Positions 16,609 to 25,840 of a stretch of DNA of 64,000 bases are shown here, one piece after another (the first letter of the stretch is position 1; each line of letters opens with the position of its first letter). The DNA is from Balneolaceae bacterium. GTDB taxonomy: Bacteria > Bacteroidota > Rhodothermia > Balneolales > Balneolaceae. Where the stretch lies: positions 124,001 through 188,000 of the forward strand of contig JAEPQH010000003.1 of NCBI GenBank assembly GCA_017640605.1, in the 5' to 3' direction. Below the pieces are notes generated by a model. That model saw nothing but the letters and a program-made list of their open reading frames with translations. It had not been told where the DNA came from and made no database searches. Both the position numbers and the translations under genes were made by a program.

Positions 16609-17985
16609 ATGAGCAAGTCTCAAGCCTACATCGACGCCAATCAACAGAAATTTTTAGATGAACTTTTTGAATTACTTCGCATTCCAAGCGTAAGCACCGA
16701 TTCTACCAAAAAAGGTGAAATCCAAAAAGCAGCAAATTTTCTGCTTGATCAACTAAAGTCGTTAAATCTCAATAAGGTTGAATTGTTTGAAACTCCCGGA
16801 AACCCGATCGTGTACGGTGAGCATTGCCCACACGCCGATAAGCCAACCGTTCTAATTTACGGCCATTACGATGTTCAACCCTCCGATCCTGACGATCTTT
16901 GGGACACCCCCGCTTTCGAGCCGACTATTAAAGATGGAAACATCTATGCGCGCGGAGCCAGCGATGACAAAGGTCAGGCGTACACGCATGTTAAAGCGCT
17001 GGAGTCGTTTGTACAATCAGGCGAAGAAATTCCGGTAAACGTGAAAATCATTTTAGAAGGCGAAGAAGAAATTGGTTCTCCAAATTTAGTACCGTTCATC
17101 AATCAGCATAAAGATATGCTTACTTGTGATATGGTTCTGATTTCAGATACCGCTATGTTTGGAAAAGATCAGCCTTCAATTACTTACGGCTTGCGTGGAC
17201 TTGCTTATATGGAAGTAGAAGTAGTAGGACCAAATCGTGATTTACACTCCGGCGTGTATGGCGGTGCGGTAGAAAACCCTTTGAATGTGCTGTGCGAGAT
17301 GATTGCCAAAATGAAAGACGAAGATGGCGTGATTCAGATTCCGGGATTTTATGATAAAGTGATTCCTTTAACCGATGCCGATCGTGAAGCCTCAGCTGCC
17401 CTTCCTTTTGATGAGGAAGCGTATAAAAAGTCACTCGATATTGATGACGTTCACGGCGAGAAAGGATACACCACCTTAGAGCGAGCATCCGCGCGACCAA
17501 CTTTGGATGTGAACGGAATCTGGGGTGGTTACACAGGCGAAGGGGCAAAAACTGTGCTTCCATCTAAAGCGAATGCTAAAATCAGTATGCGTTTAGTTCC
17601 GGATCAGGATCCTAAAGAAATTGCGAAACTGTTTACCGAATACTTCCACGCTATCGCACCTGATACGGTAAAGGTTAAAGTAACTGAGCATCATGGTGGA
17701 CATGCATCCATCACCAATCTCGATTTTTATGGCTTAAAAGCAGCTGCTAAAGCTTTCGAAGATGTGTTTGAGAAAGATGTGCTGTTCTCTCGTGAAGGTG
17801 GTTCTATCCCCATTGTGGCCGACTTCAAAAAAATCTTAGGTGTAGAATCCATCCTGATGGGCTTTGGATTAACGAGTGATGCCATTCATTCGCCCAATGA
17901 AAAATTTTCGATTCAGGATTTTCACAGGGGCATCAAAACTTCGGCGAGATTCTTTGAATTGCTTCCGGATTTTGTTGAGAAATAG
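16609..17985 (+). CDS. M20-family dipeptidase
   Basis: 458-residue zinc peptidase of the ArgE/DapE/ACY1/CPG2 group, expected to cleave dipeptides in the cytoplasm (no signal peptide). Metal ligands are readable in order: His in YGHYDVQ, Asp in GASDDKGQ, the Glu-Glu pair in EGEEEIGS, Asp in LISDTAMF and His in SDAIHSPNE. A dimerisation insert carrying DLHSGVYGGAV lies in the middle. Length is normal. It follows batE closely and ends in an intrinsic terminator. Substrate range not determined. Confidence 0.93.
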   Translation: MSKSQAYIDANQQKFLDELFELLRIPSVSTDSTKKGEIQKAANFLLDQLKSLNLNKVELFETPGNPIVYGEHCPHADKPTVLIYGHYDVQPSDPDDLWDTPAFEPTIKDGNIYARGASDDKGQAYTHVKALESFVQSGEEIPVNVKIILEGEEEIGSPNLVPFINQHKDMLTCDMVLISDTAMFGKDQPSITYGLRGLAYMEVEVVGPNRDLHSGVYGGAVENPLNVLCEMIAKMKDEDGVIQIPGFYDKVIPLTDADREASAALPFDEEAYKKSLDIDDVHGEKGYTTLERASARPTLDVNGIWGGYTGEGAKTVLPSKANAKISMRLVPDQDPKEIAKLFTEYFHAIAPDTVKVKVTEHHGGHASITNLDFYGLKAAAKAFEDVFEKDVLFSREGGSIPIVADFKKILGVESILMGFGLTSDAIHSPNEKFSIQDFHRGIKTSARFFELLPDFVEK

Positions 17986-17995
17986 GTATATAAAG

Positions 17996-18022
17996 AAGGG
18001 GATTTCGAATTGAAATCCCCTT
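17996..18022 (+). terminator. Hairpin after the M20 dipeptidase
   Basis: Perfect 11-bp stem AAGGGGATTTC / GAAATCCCCTT with a 5-base loop, followed by a weak T-containing tail. Likely the end of the Bat-dipeptidase transcript. Confidence 0.75.
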
Positions 18023-18059
18023 TAAATTTCGTACTCAGCATTTATATGTGAGCGCGATA

Positions 18060-18078
18060 TTATCAACCAATTTGATAA
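18060..18078 (+). promoter_or_regulatory. Candidate operator of the ParE/RelE-type module
   Basis: TTATCAA and TTGATAA form a perfect 7-bp inverted repeat around a 5-base spacer, 54 bases before the antitoxin ATG. Toxin-antitoxin operons are normally autoregulated at such sites. No experiment supports it here. Confidence 0.4.
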
Positions 18079-18132
18079 GCTCTCATTTATTTACCACTTT
18101 TTTACCGTTAGAATAAAGCAAATAGTAACAAC

Positions 18133-18372
18133 ATGTCGATAAAGCAAAAACTGCATGAATTAATCGAAAGTATAGACGACGAACAAGTTTTAGAAGCCTA
18201 TTTTCATTTGTTAAAGCCATTAAATGAGGAAGTAATGGGGGGAAACTGGTCAAACTTAAACGATTCGGAAAAAGAGGAACTACTTTTTTCATATGATGAA
18301 AGCTTCGCCCCAAAAAACCTAGTTGATCATTCAGTTGTTATGGAACGTGCTAGAAAGTGGAACGTAAAATAA
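18133..18372 (+). CDS. Putative type II antitoxin
   Basis: 79 residues, acidic and helical (MSIKQKLHELIESIDDEQVL ... MERARKWNVK). It has no DNA-binding motif I can name with certainty, but position and size mark it as antitoxin of the overlapping ParE/RelE-type toxin gene, whose GTG start lies 16 bases inside it. Similar short acidic proteins are described as addiction-module components. The C-terminal Arg/Lys-Trp stretch may contact the toxin. A good inverted repeat lies upstream. Confidence 0.65.
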   Translation: MSIKQKLHELIESIDDEQVLEAYFHLLKPLNEEVMGGNWSNLNDSEKEELLFSYDESFAPKNLVDHSVVMERARKWNVK

Positions 18373-18653
18373 TTTGGACAAAAAGAGCCTCAAAAAAATT
18401 TGAGCTTATTCAGCAATATTTGCTGGAGGAATGGAGTGATAATACTAGGATTGCATTTGTTGATAAAACGGATATTATTTTAAATCATCTGGCATTCTTT
18501 CCGCATTTAGGCCCAATCGAACATCAAGAGTTGGGTATCTATTCATTTGTGATATCAAAGCAAAACACATTATTCTATCGGTTTAACGACTCGCATCTTA
18601 TCGTTCTCAACTTTTTTGATACGCGACAATCAAATTCTAAACGCAGTTACTGA
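18357..18653 (+). CDS. ParE/RelE-superfamily toxin
   Basis: 98 residues with the RelE/ParE fold pattern: WTKRASKKFELIQQYLLEEW (first helix pair), then FFPHLGPIEHQELGIYSFVI and LFYRFNDSHLIVLNFFDTRQ, typical of the beta-strand core of plasmid-stabilisation toxins. Family members either cut ribosome-bound mRNA (RelE) or poison gyrase (ParE); the sequence alone does not decide which. GTG start inside the antitoxin gene implies translational coupling. Its stop abuts, with no gap, the stop of the small membrane protein gene on the other strand. Confidence 0.82.
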   Translation: MERKIIWTKRASKKFELIQQYLLEEWSDNTRIAFVDKTDIILNHLAFFPHLGPIEHQELGIYSFVISKQNTLFYRFNDSHLIVLNFFDTRQSNSKRSY

Positions 18654-18863
18654 TCACTCTTTGTTTGGTAATTGATTTCTCTTTGAGTCCCGCTCTACAA
18701 ATCGTCTAATTGAAGTTTCAATTGCGATATAGATTGCTGTGGAAAGTGTCCCCGTAACTACACCAAAAATAATTCCATATTTATCATAATAAATGCTGGT
18801 AAGCAGCACAGTACTAATAACAAACAACAGCAAGTACTTTTTATATTTCATCATAATCATCAT
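18654..18863 (-). CDS. Small two-helix membrane protein
   Basis: 69 residues with two predicted membrane helices (YLLLFVISTVLLTSIYY and FGVVTGTLSTAIYIAIETS) and a basic C-terminal tail. No family recognised. GGAG occurs 12-15 bases before the ATG cluster, inside the end of the upstream TolC gene, from which it is separated by only 6 bases, so it is probably the last gene of the export operon. It could be spurious, but the hydrophobic pattern and ribosome site favour a real gene. Confidence 0.5.
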   Translation of the reverse strand: MMIMMKYKKYLLLFVISTVLLTSIYYDKYGIIFGVVTGTLSTAIYIAIETSIRRFVERDSKRNQLPNKE

Positions 18864-18869
18864 CGGTTT

Positions 18870-20345
18870 TTAAAACTCCTGCTCGTACTCAATAGGCATA
18901 TCAGCCTCAAAATCATACAGCGTCAGTTGACGTAAGTTGTAGTATCCTTGCCAATACCTTCGAAGCGATTGGATATAATTTCGGGTTGCACCATCTTTTT
19001 CACTTTGCGCAATGAATAAATTAGTGATGTCGATTTTACCGATTAAATATCGGTTCTTAGCTACATCATAGCGGCGGGCAGCAATGTCGTTCGAGATTCT
19101 TGCTAACTCTACCTGATCACGAAGTTGTAAAAATTCCCGAACCGTACTTTTTACACTCAGTTCAAATTGCAGTTTTTGATAGGCAATGGTGTTGGCTGTT
19201 TCCTGCTGTTGATTTCTGGCAGATTTTATCTCTGCGCGATTTTTACCCCAATTGAAAATCGGGATTTGAAATCCTACCGTAAAAAATTGCCGGTTTTCAG
19301 GATCTTCATAAAGTTCAGAAATTTCTGGCGATGATTGATTAAGTCCATAACTGGCTCGTAAATTGGCGGAAAATCCCGTGTTTTTTACCGCCTGATCGTA
19401 CGCCTGATCTGCCAGTATTCGGTTCAGATCAAACAATAAACTGGTAGAGTTGTTTTCGGTTGCCAAGCGCTGCGCTTTATCAACATCAACATCAAACACT
19501 TCAGCAACAGCGGGTACGGTAATTTCGATTTCCTGATCATCATCTAACCCAAGCAGAGCTTTAAAGTTTTCTATTGCTCGTTCGTAGCCTAAGCGTGCAG
19601 TAGTTAGGGATGCTCGTGCATTTCTAAACTCGAGTTCACTTTGCAGCAATTCATTTTCGGCTATACTCCCCACTTGAAATCGCCCTTGAGAGATATTAAA
19701 AATGGAATCGTTGACCGTAACATTGAACTCGGCGGCTTCTACATTAATGCGTGCAAGAAGTAAATCGAAATAGCTTTCGGTTACGGTAGTGGCTAATTCC
19801 TCCATGTCTTCTACATATTGCTTTTTCGCAATTTTAAAGCGCAATGGTTCGGTTTTGTTTTGCCACTTTAGACTGTTGAACTGAAACAGAGGTTGATTAA
19901 TACTCGCAACTAACGGTGTACTTTGCCACAAATAGGTATTTTCTCCGGTAAAAATACCAAGACGAGTAATTCCTGATGAAAGCGATAAACGCCCACCCGT
20001 TGGCATGATGTTTTGATCGATAGAAAGCGCTGCCGATGCTTCCGATTGAGTACGTGATGAAAAGGTTACCGTGCCATCATCCAGCACATTCGAGAAAATC
20101 GATTTATTGTAATTCGGAGCGTCTCCGTTCAGGCTTAAGCTTGGGTATAAATCAGCACGGAACGATGAATATCTCCATTTGGCTGAAAGCACTGCAAAGC
20201 GAGCAGCTCGCGAAAGTGGACTGTTTTGCTTGGCGTATTCAATACTCGACTCCAGTGTTAAAACGGAAGATTGAGCCTTTGATTGGCTTGAAAATCCCCC
20301 AATAAATAAGCCGAGTAGTAATAATAAATATAGATGTTTATTCAT
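18870..20345 (-). CDS. TolC-family outer-membrane efflux protein
   Basis: 491 residues: signal peptide (LLLLLGLFIGGFSSQSKAQ), then two structurally repeated helical halves typical of outer-membrane efflux channels, with coiled-coil stretches such as VNVTVNDSIFNISQGRFQVG and NNTIAYQKLQFELSVKSTVR-type segments, and DITNLFIAQSEKDGATRNYI near the end. It would form the outer-membrane tunnel for the adaptor and permease encoded upstream. The ATG overlaps the permease stop by 8 bases (ATGAATAA). Substrate unknown. Confidence 0.9.
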   Translation of the reverse strand: MNKHLYLLLLLGLFIGGFSSQSKAQSSVLTLESSIEYAKQNSPLSRAARFAVLSAKWRYSSFRADLYPSLSLNGDAPNYNKSIFSNVLDDGTVTFSSRTQSEASAALSIDQNIMPTGGRLSLSSGITRLGIFTGENTYLWQSTPLVASINQPLFQFNSLKWQNKTEPLRFKIAKKQYVEDMEELATTVTESYFDLLLARINVEAAEFNVTVNDSIFNISQGRFQVGSIAENELLQSELEFRNARASLTTARLGYERAIENFKALLGLDDDQEIEITVPAVAEVFDVDVDKAQRLATENNSTSLLFDLNRILADQAYDQAVKNTGFSANLRASYGLNQSSPEISELYEDPENRQFFTVGFQIPIFNWGKNRAEIKSARNQQQETANTIAYQKLQFELSVKSTVREFLQLRDQVELARISNDIAARRYDVAKNRYLIGKIDITNLFIAQSEKDGATRNYIQSLRRYWQGYYNLRQLTLYDFEADMPIEYEQEF

Positions 20346-21696
20346 GGCGTAATGCGTGTACCGGATCTTGTTGTGCAGCTCGTTTTGCCGGGAAATACCC
20401 GAATGTGATACCTATTAATGAGGCAACCCCGAACGAAATCAGAATAGACATGGGTGTTACAATGGTTTTGATATCGGCGGTGTACTCGATGGCTATTCCA
20501 AACCCAATCCCCAGAAAAATCCCAAGAATTCCACCTGTAATACTGATAGTTAGTGCCTCGGTTAAAAACTGTAGTTCTATATCTTTTTTCTGAGCACCTA
20601 CCGCCATTCGTACCCCAATTTCGCGATAGCGTTCAACTACCGAAGCCAACATAATATTCATGATTCCGATACCACCAACTATTAAAGAAATAGAAGCGAT
20701 GGAAGACAACACAATATTAAAAATTCGTTTTGTCCGCTGTTCTTGTTGTAGTAATTGCTCGGGTACAATGATTTCAAAATCAACCACTCCGTTGTGGCGT
20801 CGGGTAAGCATTCGAGATAACACATCTGCAATGGAGGCGCTGAATTTAGTATCCGAAACCGTTACAATGAGCTTATCGAGCTGGTGATAGTTTTCATCAG
20901 CGGCTTCTTCTTCATCACCGCCTCCACCAAACATTATTACTCGCATCCCGCTACCAGCTGTAAGATCTAAGTCATCTTTGGTGATTAATCCCCGGTTTTT
21001 AAATCGCAATAAAATGGTGGAAGCCGGCGAGAAAATGTCAAGATTGTAATTACGGATCCCTAAACTTTCGATGTTTTCAGTACTCAGTTCTTTTTTCTCG
21101 AGCACTCCAACTACCGTAAGCCAGATATTTCCCACTTTTATTTGCTTGCCGATGGGATCATCACCCGCAAAAAATTTCGCACGAACATCTGACCCAATAA
21201 TACAGACGGAAGCTGAATTCTCTACCTGTTGAGAGGTAAATGCCGAACCACTTTGCAATTGAAAATTATTAATCTGGAAATAATCTTCGGTTACTCCCAC
21301 TACTTTTCCCGTGCGTATTCTCCCACTTCGAATAAAGGTGGTTTCAAATACTATTTCGGGACTGATATACTCGATTTCCGGAATTACATCTCGGATACTG
21401 TAAAGGTCTTGCAGATTAAGGCCCGGAGAATACTTTTTTTGCTCACCGTTTGATGAGGCATCAGCCGAGAGTTCGGCTTCGAACTGTTCCATCACCGGTC
21501 GAATAATCACATTATTGGTACCCAGTAATTCCATTTGAGCCAGAATTTCCTGCTGTGCCCCAGTTCCAATAGCTAACATTGCGATTACCGATGCCACCCC
21601 AAATATGATTCCCAGAGAAGTGAGTAATGCGCGTAATTTGTTGCGTTGTATTGCCTCGATGGCAATTTCGTAGTTGTACAGTATTTTTTGAAGCAA
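20338..21696 (-). CDS. MacB-type ABC transporter permease (no ATPase domain)
   Basis: 452 residues: an N-terminal membrane helix (SLGIIFGVASVIAMLAIG) followed by a periplasmic core domain of about 230 residues and three C-terminal helices of the FtsX/MacB type (ISLIVGGIGIMNIMLASVVE; EIGVRMAVGAQKKDI is the cytoplasmic coupling helix). The ATP-binding domain fused in classical MacB is absent, so a separate ATPase subunit is needed, and none is found in the window. TTG at 21696 is the start with AGGAG correctly spaced. Lies between the adaptor and TolC genes. Confidence 0.9.
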   Translation of the reverse strand: MLQKILYNYEIAIEAIQRNKLRALLTSLGIIFGVASVIAMLAIGTGAQQEILAQMELLGTNNVIIRPVMEQFEAELSADASSNGEQKKYSPGLNLQDLYSIRDVIPEIEYISPEIVFETTFIRSGRIRTGKVVGVTEDYFQINNFQLQSGSAFTSQQVENSASVCIIGSDVRAKFFAGDDPIGKQIKVGNIWLTVVGVLEKKELSTENIESLGIRNYNLDIFSPASTILLRFKNRGLITKDDLDLTAGSGMRVIMFGGGGDEEEAADENYHQLDKLIVTVSDTKFSASIADVLSRMLTRRHNGVVDFEIIVPEQLLQQEQRTKRIFNIVLSSIASISLIVGGIGIMNIMLASVVERYREIGVRMAVGAQKKDIELQFLTEALTISITGGILGIFLGIGFGIAIEYTADIKTIVTPMSILISFGVASLIGITFGYFPAKRAAQQDPVHALRHE

Positions 21697-21708
21697 AGCG
21701 ACTCCTGA

Positions 21709-22968
21709 TTAGCGTTTGGTAAATGAGTCGCTGAGCATAATGCGATTTATCCCGATGGTATCTTCCGGAACTGTTAAATACAGTTCATCAGTTTCTGCTA
21801 CTCCTCGGTGAATAATCACGGAGTTTTCGTTCATAGCACCTAATTCCACCTGTTGCATTACAGGAGAAACGCCATCCTTTTTGAATACAAAGTTGAGGGA
21901 ATCTACGGTATGCACCGTTTCGAGTGGCGCATAAAGCACATCTTCGAAAGTATTGATGATAATACGATTACTTGTTGTCATAGCCGGGCGTAAGAGGCTA
22001 TCGCTTTCGTTAACCTCAATAACTACTTCAAACACTTTGGAATCGTAATTTTTTCGTTGCTCGCCAATATTCGCCACATCTACAACTTTACCGGTAAGCT
22101 TTTTGTCGGCTACAGCATCTAGACCTAGATTCACTTGCTGGCCAACTTCAATTTTCTGAATATCTACCTCGTTAATGTAGGTTACCGATTCCATTACAGA
22201 AAAGTCTGGCAGCTCTGCCACGACCGGGCTCCATGCGCTAATCTGACCGCCTTCCGTAATTTTGGTACCGTCCCAACTTCTTCGATAAATCAACATCCCT
22301 TGATCGGGTGCAAAAATCGTAAACTGACTCATCAGCCCTCTGATTTTTGAAAGTTCGTTTTGGCGCTTTGACAGCTCTGCCTCAACTTCGCTTAGCTTTG
22401 CAACAGCCTGTTTTACTTTGGTTTGATAATTTTTCGTTTCCTGAGCAAGTTGCCGTTTAGCACGATCGAGTTCAATTTCTGCTTGCCGCTGTACTGCAGG
22501 AGATTCGTATTTGGATTGTTCAACGGCGATTTCTCTTTCTTCCAGTGCAAATTCCAGATTTATGAGATTATCTCGTGCTTGCGAGAGCTCTAACGTACTG
22601 TCTAGCTGTGCCTGAGTAACCTGAGATTGTGCAGATTGAAGGTCAAGTTGAACATCCTGCATCTTACCCATGATTTCTGATCGATCCAGTTCTGCGATGA
22701 AATCACCTTGTTTTACGATGGTGCCTTCTGGTATAAGCCGTTGGATGGTGATGTTATTTATCCGAAATTCACGAACACCCTGAGGCCCCATAATTTCTTT
22801 AGAATTTTTTGCTCTTAGCTCGCCGGTAGTTACCACATCTACTACAAATTCACCCACCGATGGCTTCACAAATAGATCTGCTGTGCTAGTATCCCCAGAT
22901 CGAATAGCAAAAAAGCCAATTACAGCTACAAGAATTATCACCCCTATCGAAATATTTCTTTTGTTCAT
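21709..22968 (-). CDS. HlyD/MacA-type periplasmic adaptor
   Basis: About 419 residues: single N-terminal membrane anchor (ISIGVIILVAVIGFFAI), a lipoyl-like half-motif, a long alpha-helical hairpin at about residues 90-210 (Gln/Glu/Lys-rich), and beta-barrel segments near 250-400. It links an inner-membrane ABC permease to TolC. I take ATG 22968 as the start because TAGGT lies seven bases upstream; GTG 22977 is possible. First gene of the HlyD-permease-TolC-small-protein run. Confidence 0.88.
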   Translation of the reverse strand: MNKRNISIGVIILVAVIGFFAIRSGDTSTADLFVKPSVGEFVVDVVTTGELRAKNSKEIMGPQGVREFRINNITIQRLIPEGTIVKQGDFIAELDRSEIMGKMQDVQLDLQSAQSQVTQAQLDSTLELSQARDNLINLEFALEEREIAVEQSKYESPAVQRQAEIELDRAKRQLAQETKNYQTKVKQAVAKLSEVEAELSKRQNELSKIRGLMSQFTIFAPDQGMLIYRRSWDGTKITEGGQISAWSPVVAELPDFSVMESVTYINEVDIQKIEVGQQVNLGLDAVADKKLTGKVVDVANIGEQRKNYDSKVFEVVIEVNESDSLLRPAMTTSNRIIINTFEDVLYAPLETVHTVDSLNFVFKKDGVSPVMQQVELGAMNENSVIIHRGVAETDELYLTVPEDTIGINRIMLSDSFTKR

Positions 22969-23126
22969 TGAATGCACCTATTGTTTTACGAAACGTGTTC
23001 CCTTTAAGAGTACGCATTATCTTTAATCAATTAAAAATTAATTGTTAAAGCGTACTTAAATATAAAAATACAAGGTATAGACGTTTTACAACAGCAGATA
23101 GTTGTTGCTTCAAATGTAATTAAATG

Positions 23127-23144
23127 AAAAGGAGTGCTTACTCC
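23127..23144 (-). terminator. Weak hairpin at the end of the transporter gene
   Basis: On the minus strand GGAGT-aagc-ACTCC is followed by TTTTCATTT, overlapping the stop codon of the cation-chloride-cotransporter-like gene. Five-bp stem only, so termination strength is doubtful. Confidence 0.35.
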
Positions 23145-25357
23145 ATCGTATCTTTCTTGATGAGCACTTCCCCGAACGAAATTTCTTGCGCAGCAAGTGC
23201 CAGAATGGTAGTTGGCAACCCTTCTACTCTCTTTTGTACTTTTTCGTAGTACTCCTCGAAATGTTCATCAGGTTCGGCGAGACCAAGAAATATTAAGTCG
23301 GCATTCTTGGAGTTTTTTTGGAGCACTTCATCAAAACTTCTGCCTTTGGCGGGAATAATATCAACCACGGCGCGAATTCTGATTTCTTCTAATAAAGCTA
23401 AAATATTTTCGCGTGTTGGGTCTACGGCATCCTCATCTTGTACCATCATTTTGATGTGAACTTCTGCATTGCGCCAGTCTAAACTTGAGTTCATCAAGTA
23501 CGCCAAAATCATCATCAAACCACCGTTGCCTTTTAATCCACCCCACCAGACATCGATACGTTTTCGATTCCGAAACGCCTTGCCTTCATCCACCTTATGC
23601 ACGATTAATACATTTCGCTGAAACTCGTGGAATTTTGAAATCATTTGGCAGAAATCGCCGCGGAATTTCGGATCTTCGCTATCCCCTAAAATAATGGTAT
23701 TGGGCTCCAATGATCCTAAACCAAACGACTGCACCAAATTCGTAACTCCCTGAAATCGATCGTTTGCTGCAATCACTTTCACCAATCCCTGAATTCCTCT
23801 TTTTGATAGAAATTCGCGGATGTTTGCCGTCATACTTTGTTTTTGATCCATGCTCATGGTTCCTTCAGGAATTAAGGAAGCCACGCTTAATAAACCACGA
23901 TTATGGGTGATGGTATTCGCAAAGTCGATTAAATGCCATCGCTTTGTTGGCGATCCTGCGAGTACTAAGGGATTTGGTCGCCAATTTTTTGGCTCCTGAT
24001 CTTCGCTTAGTCGCATCAATCCGGCACGTATTACCGCCATCCAAATTCCTCGCCCGATATCACCCCAAGCCGACTGCATTTCTCTGCGTTTCAACCAAAA
24101 GAAAATCAATCCCACAAATATAAATGCAATAATAGTGGCAACTGCATTAATCAAAAACATTACTGCAATACAGCCCAAGGCTCCCAATAACGAAAGAATC
24201 CAATGCACGCGAAAAGTGGGGCGGAAAGACGGACTACCCAAAAATCGCTCGATTCCTGCTGCAACATTCAGCACTCCGTATGTGGTTAAGAAAAACATGG
24301 TAAGTACCGGCGCGATCAGGTTTAAATCGCCGAACCAAACCGCAATCAAGGCGATAACCATCGTAAAAACGGTCCCCAATCTTGGAGTATCATCTTCCCC
24401 CGAGCCTTTGCCCAACCAATTTAAAAAAGATGGCAAAATCTGATCTTTAGCTAAGGCTTGAAGCACACGGGGTGCTCCTAAAATACTCCCCACTGCACTG
24501 GAGAGGGTTGCGCCCCAAACACCTACCAAAATTGCATCGCCCCAAAATGAAATATCGCGCATCACCAGTGGATCGTTAAGTAACGAATCGGTATCGGCCC
24601 GCATCGCCAGAATAAATGGAAGTACCATGTAGATGACATAACCGGTTCCAATAGCAGCAAAAGTACCAATTGGGATTGATTTATTGGGAGATTGTAAATC
24701 GCCCGACATATTTACACCCGCCATAATGCCGGTTACCGCAGGAAAGAAAACCGCAAATACCACCCAGAAGTTTTCGGGATTATCTGTTTGTATGCCTAAA
24801 AAACTATCGGTGGCAGTTTCTAATGGGCTACCAAAAACGAGGCTAATCAAACTTAGCGCAATCCCGATCATAATTACGTATTGCGCCCGGATGGCCGCTT
24901 TCGCTGAAGCCAAGGCAAGAATTGAAACCAATACTGTGGTAACAATCCCAATCATTTTTTCACTTACACCCGGAAAGACTCGTCCCAGACTTTCAGCAAA
25001 ACCAACGGTATACAAAGCAACGGATAAAGCTTGAGCGAAATACAGTGGAATACCTATTGCTCCACCCGATTCAATTCCCAAGGAACGACTTATCATATAA
25101 TACGCGCCACCAATACGAACACGTTGATCGGTGGCGATGGAGGCGATGGACAGTCCGGTAAGAAAAGTGATGCTGGTTGAAAGTGTGACAATCAACAGCG
25201 TACCAATCAAGCCGACATTGGCTACTACCCAACCAAAGCGGAGATACATGATTACCCCTAGAATGGTGAGAATGGAAGGCGTAAATACGCCACCAAAAGT
25301 CCCGAGTCCACCTTCTTTTGCAGATATTACCTGCTGTTTTAAATTCAGCTTAGCCAA
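23138..25357 (-). CDS. APC-superfamily permease, cation-chloride-cotransporter-like
   Basis: 739 residues: about 12 membrane helices in the first 450 residues, starting with LGTFGGVFTPSILTILGVIM, which resembles the opening helix of SLC12-type Na-K-Cl cotransporters, and MSGDLQSPNKSIPIGT. A cytoplasmic domain of about 270 residues follows (WWGGLKGNGGLMMILAYLM, VDIIPAKGRSFDEVL), as in bacterial and eukaryotic members. Probably moves chloride, cations or amino acids across the inner membrane; ion specificity cannot be read. Stands alone between panD and the export operon. Confidence 0.85.
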   Translation of the reverse strand: MAKLNLKQQVISAKEGGLGTFGGVFTPSILTILGVIMYLRFGWVVANVGLIGTLLIVTLSTSITFLTGLSIASIATDQRVRIGGAYYMISRSLGIESGGAIGIPLYFAQALSVALYTVGFAESLGRVFPGVSEKMIGIVTTVLVSILALASAKAAIRAQYVIMIGIALSLISLVFGSPLETATDSFLGIQTDNPENFWVVFAVFFPAVTGIMAGVNMSGDLQSPNKSIPIGTFAAIGTGYVIYMVLPFILAMRADTDSLLNDPLVMRDISFWGDAILVGVWGATLSSAVGSILGAPRVLQALAKDQILPSFLNWLGKGSGEDDTPRLGTVFTMVIALIAVWFGDLNLIAPVLTMFFLTTYGVLNVAAGIERFLGSPSFRPTFRVHWILSLLGALGCIAVMFLINAVATIIAFIFVGLIFFWLKRREMQSAWGDIGRGIWMAVIRAGLMRLSEDQEPKNWRPNPLVLAGSPTKRWHLIDFANTITHNRGLLSVASLIPEGTMSMDQKQSMTANIREFLSKRGIQGLVKVIAANDRFQGVTNLVQSFGLGSLEPNTIILGDSEDPKFRGDFCQMISKFHEFQRNVLIVHKVDEGKAFRNRKRIDVWWGGLKGNGGLMMILAYLMNSSLDWRNAEVHIKMMVQDEDAVDPTRENILALLEEIRIRAVVDIIPAKGRSFDEVLQKNSKNADLIFLGLAEPDEHFEEYYEKVQKRVEGLPTTILALAAQEISFGEVLIKKDTME

Positions 25358-25426
25358 ACGGTAAATAGATTAATTCTGCCTTAAGTAAGGCGTTGCATTC
25401 AATAGCACTGATAAACAACACCCTGA

Positions 25427-25837
25427 TTATTTTACTGCGAGTCCTGTAGCCAGGTCGAAAGTAGTTTCGGGTTGAGAATAGTCGATGATGGATTTAGGAT
25501 CGTTGTTTTCGTCAACAACTACGGTACGCGGTTTGTATTCAGCTGCTTCTTCGGGGGTCATTTCTGCGTAGGAAATAATGATTACGCGATCACCAACTTG
25601 TGTTAAGCGAGCAGCCGCACCATTCATGCAACAAACTCTACTTCCACGCTCGCCGGGAATAGTATACGTTTCGAGGCGCGATCCATTAGTGATATTTAGA
25701 ACCTGAACTTTTTCGTAAGGTAACAAGTGTGCGGCATCCAGCAGATCCTGATCAATAGTAATGCTTCCCTCGTAATTAAGGTTAGCTTCAGTAACCACCA
25801 TCTGGTGCAATTTCGATTTAAACATGGTTAGCTTCAT
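25427..25837 (-). CDS. panD: Aspartate 1-decarboxylase proenzyme
   Basis: Makes beta-alanine from L-aspartate for pantothenate synthesis. The self-cleavage site is readable as YEGSITID (cleavage between Gly and Ser around residues 24-25, giving the pyruvoyl group), with [12 protein letters not shown] before it, and [24 protein letters not shown] later. 136 residues, normal. Lies 3 bases after panC on the same strand, so the two genes that make pantothenate from beta-alanine are coupled. Confidence 0.97.
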   Translation of the reverse strand: MKLTMFKSKLHQMVVTEANLNYEGSITIDQDLLDAAHLLPYEKVQVLNITNGSRLETYTIPGERGSRVCCMNGAAARLTQVGDRVIIISYAEMTPEEAAEYKPRTVVVDENNDPKSIIDYSQPETTFDLATGLAVK

Positions 25838-25840
25838 TGC

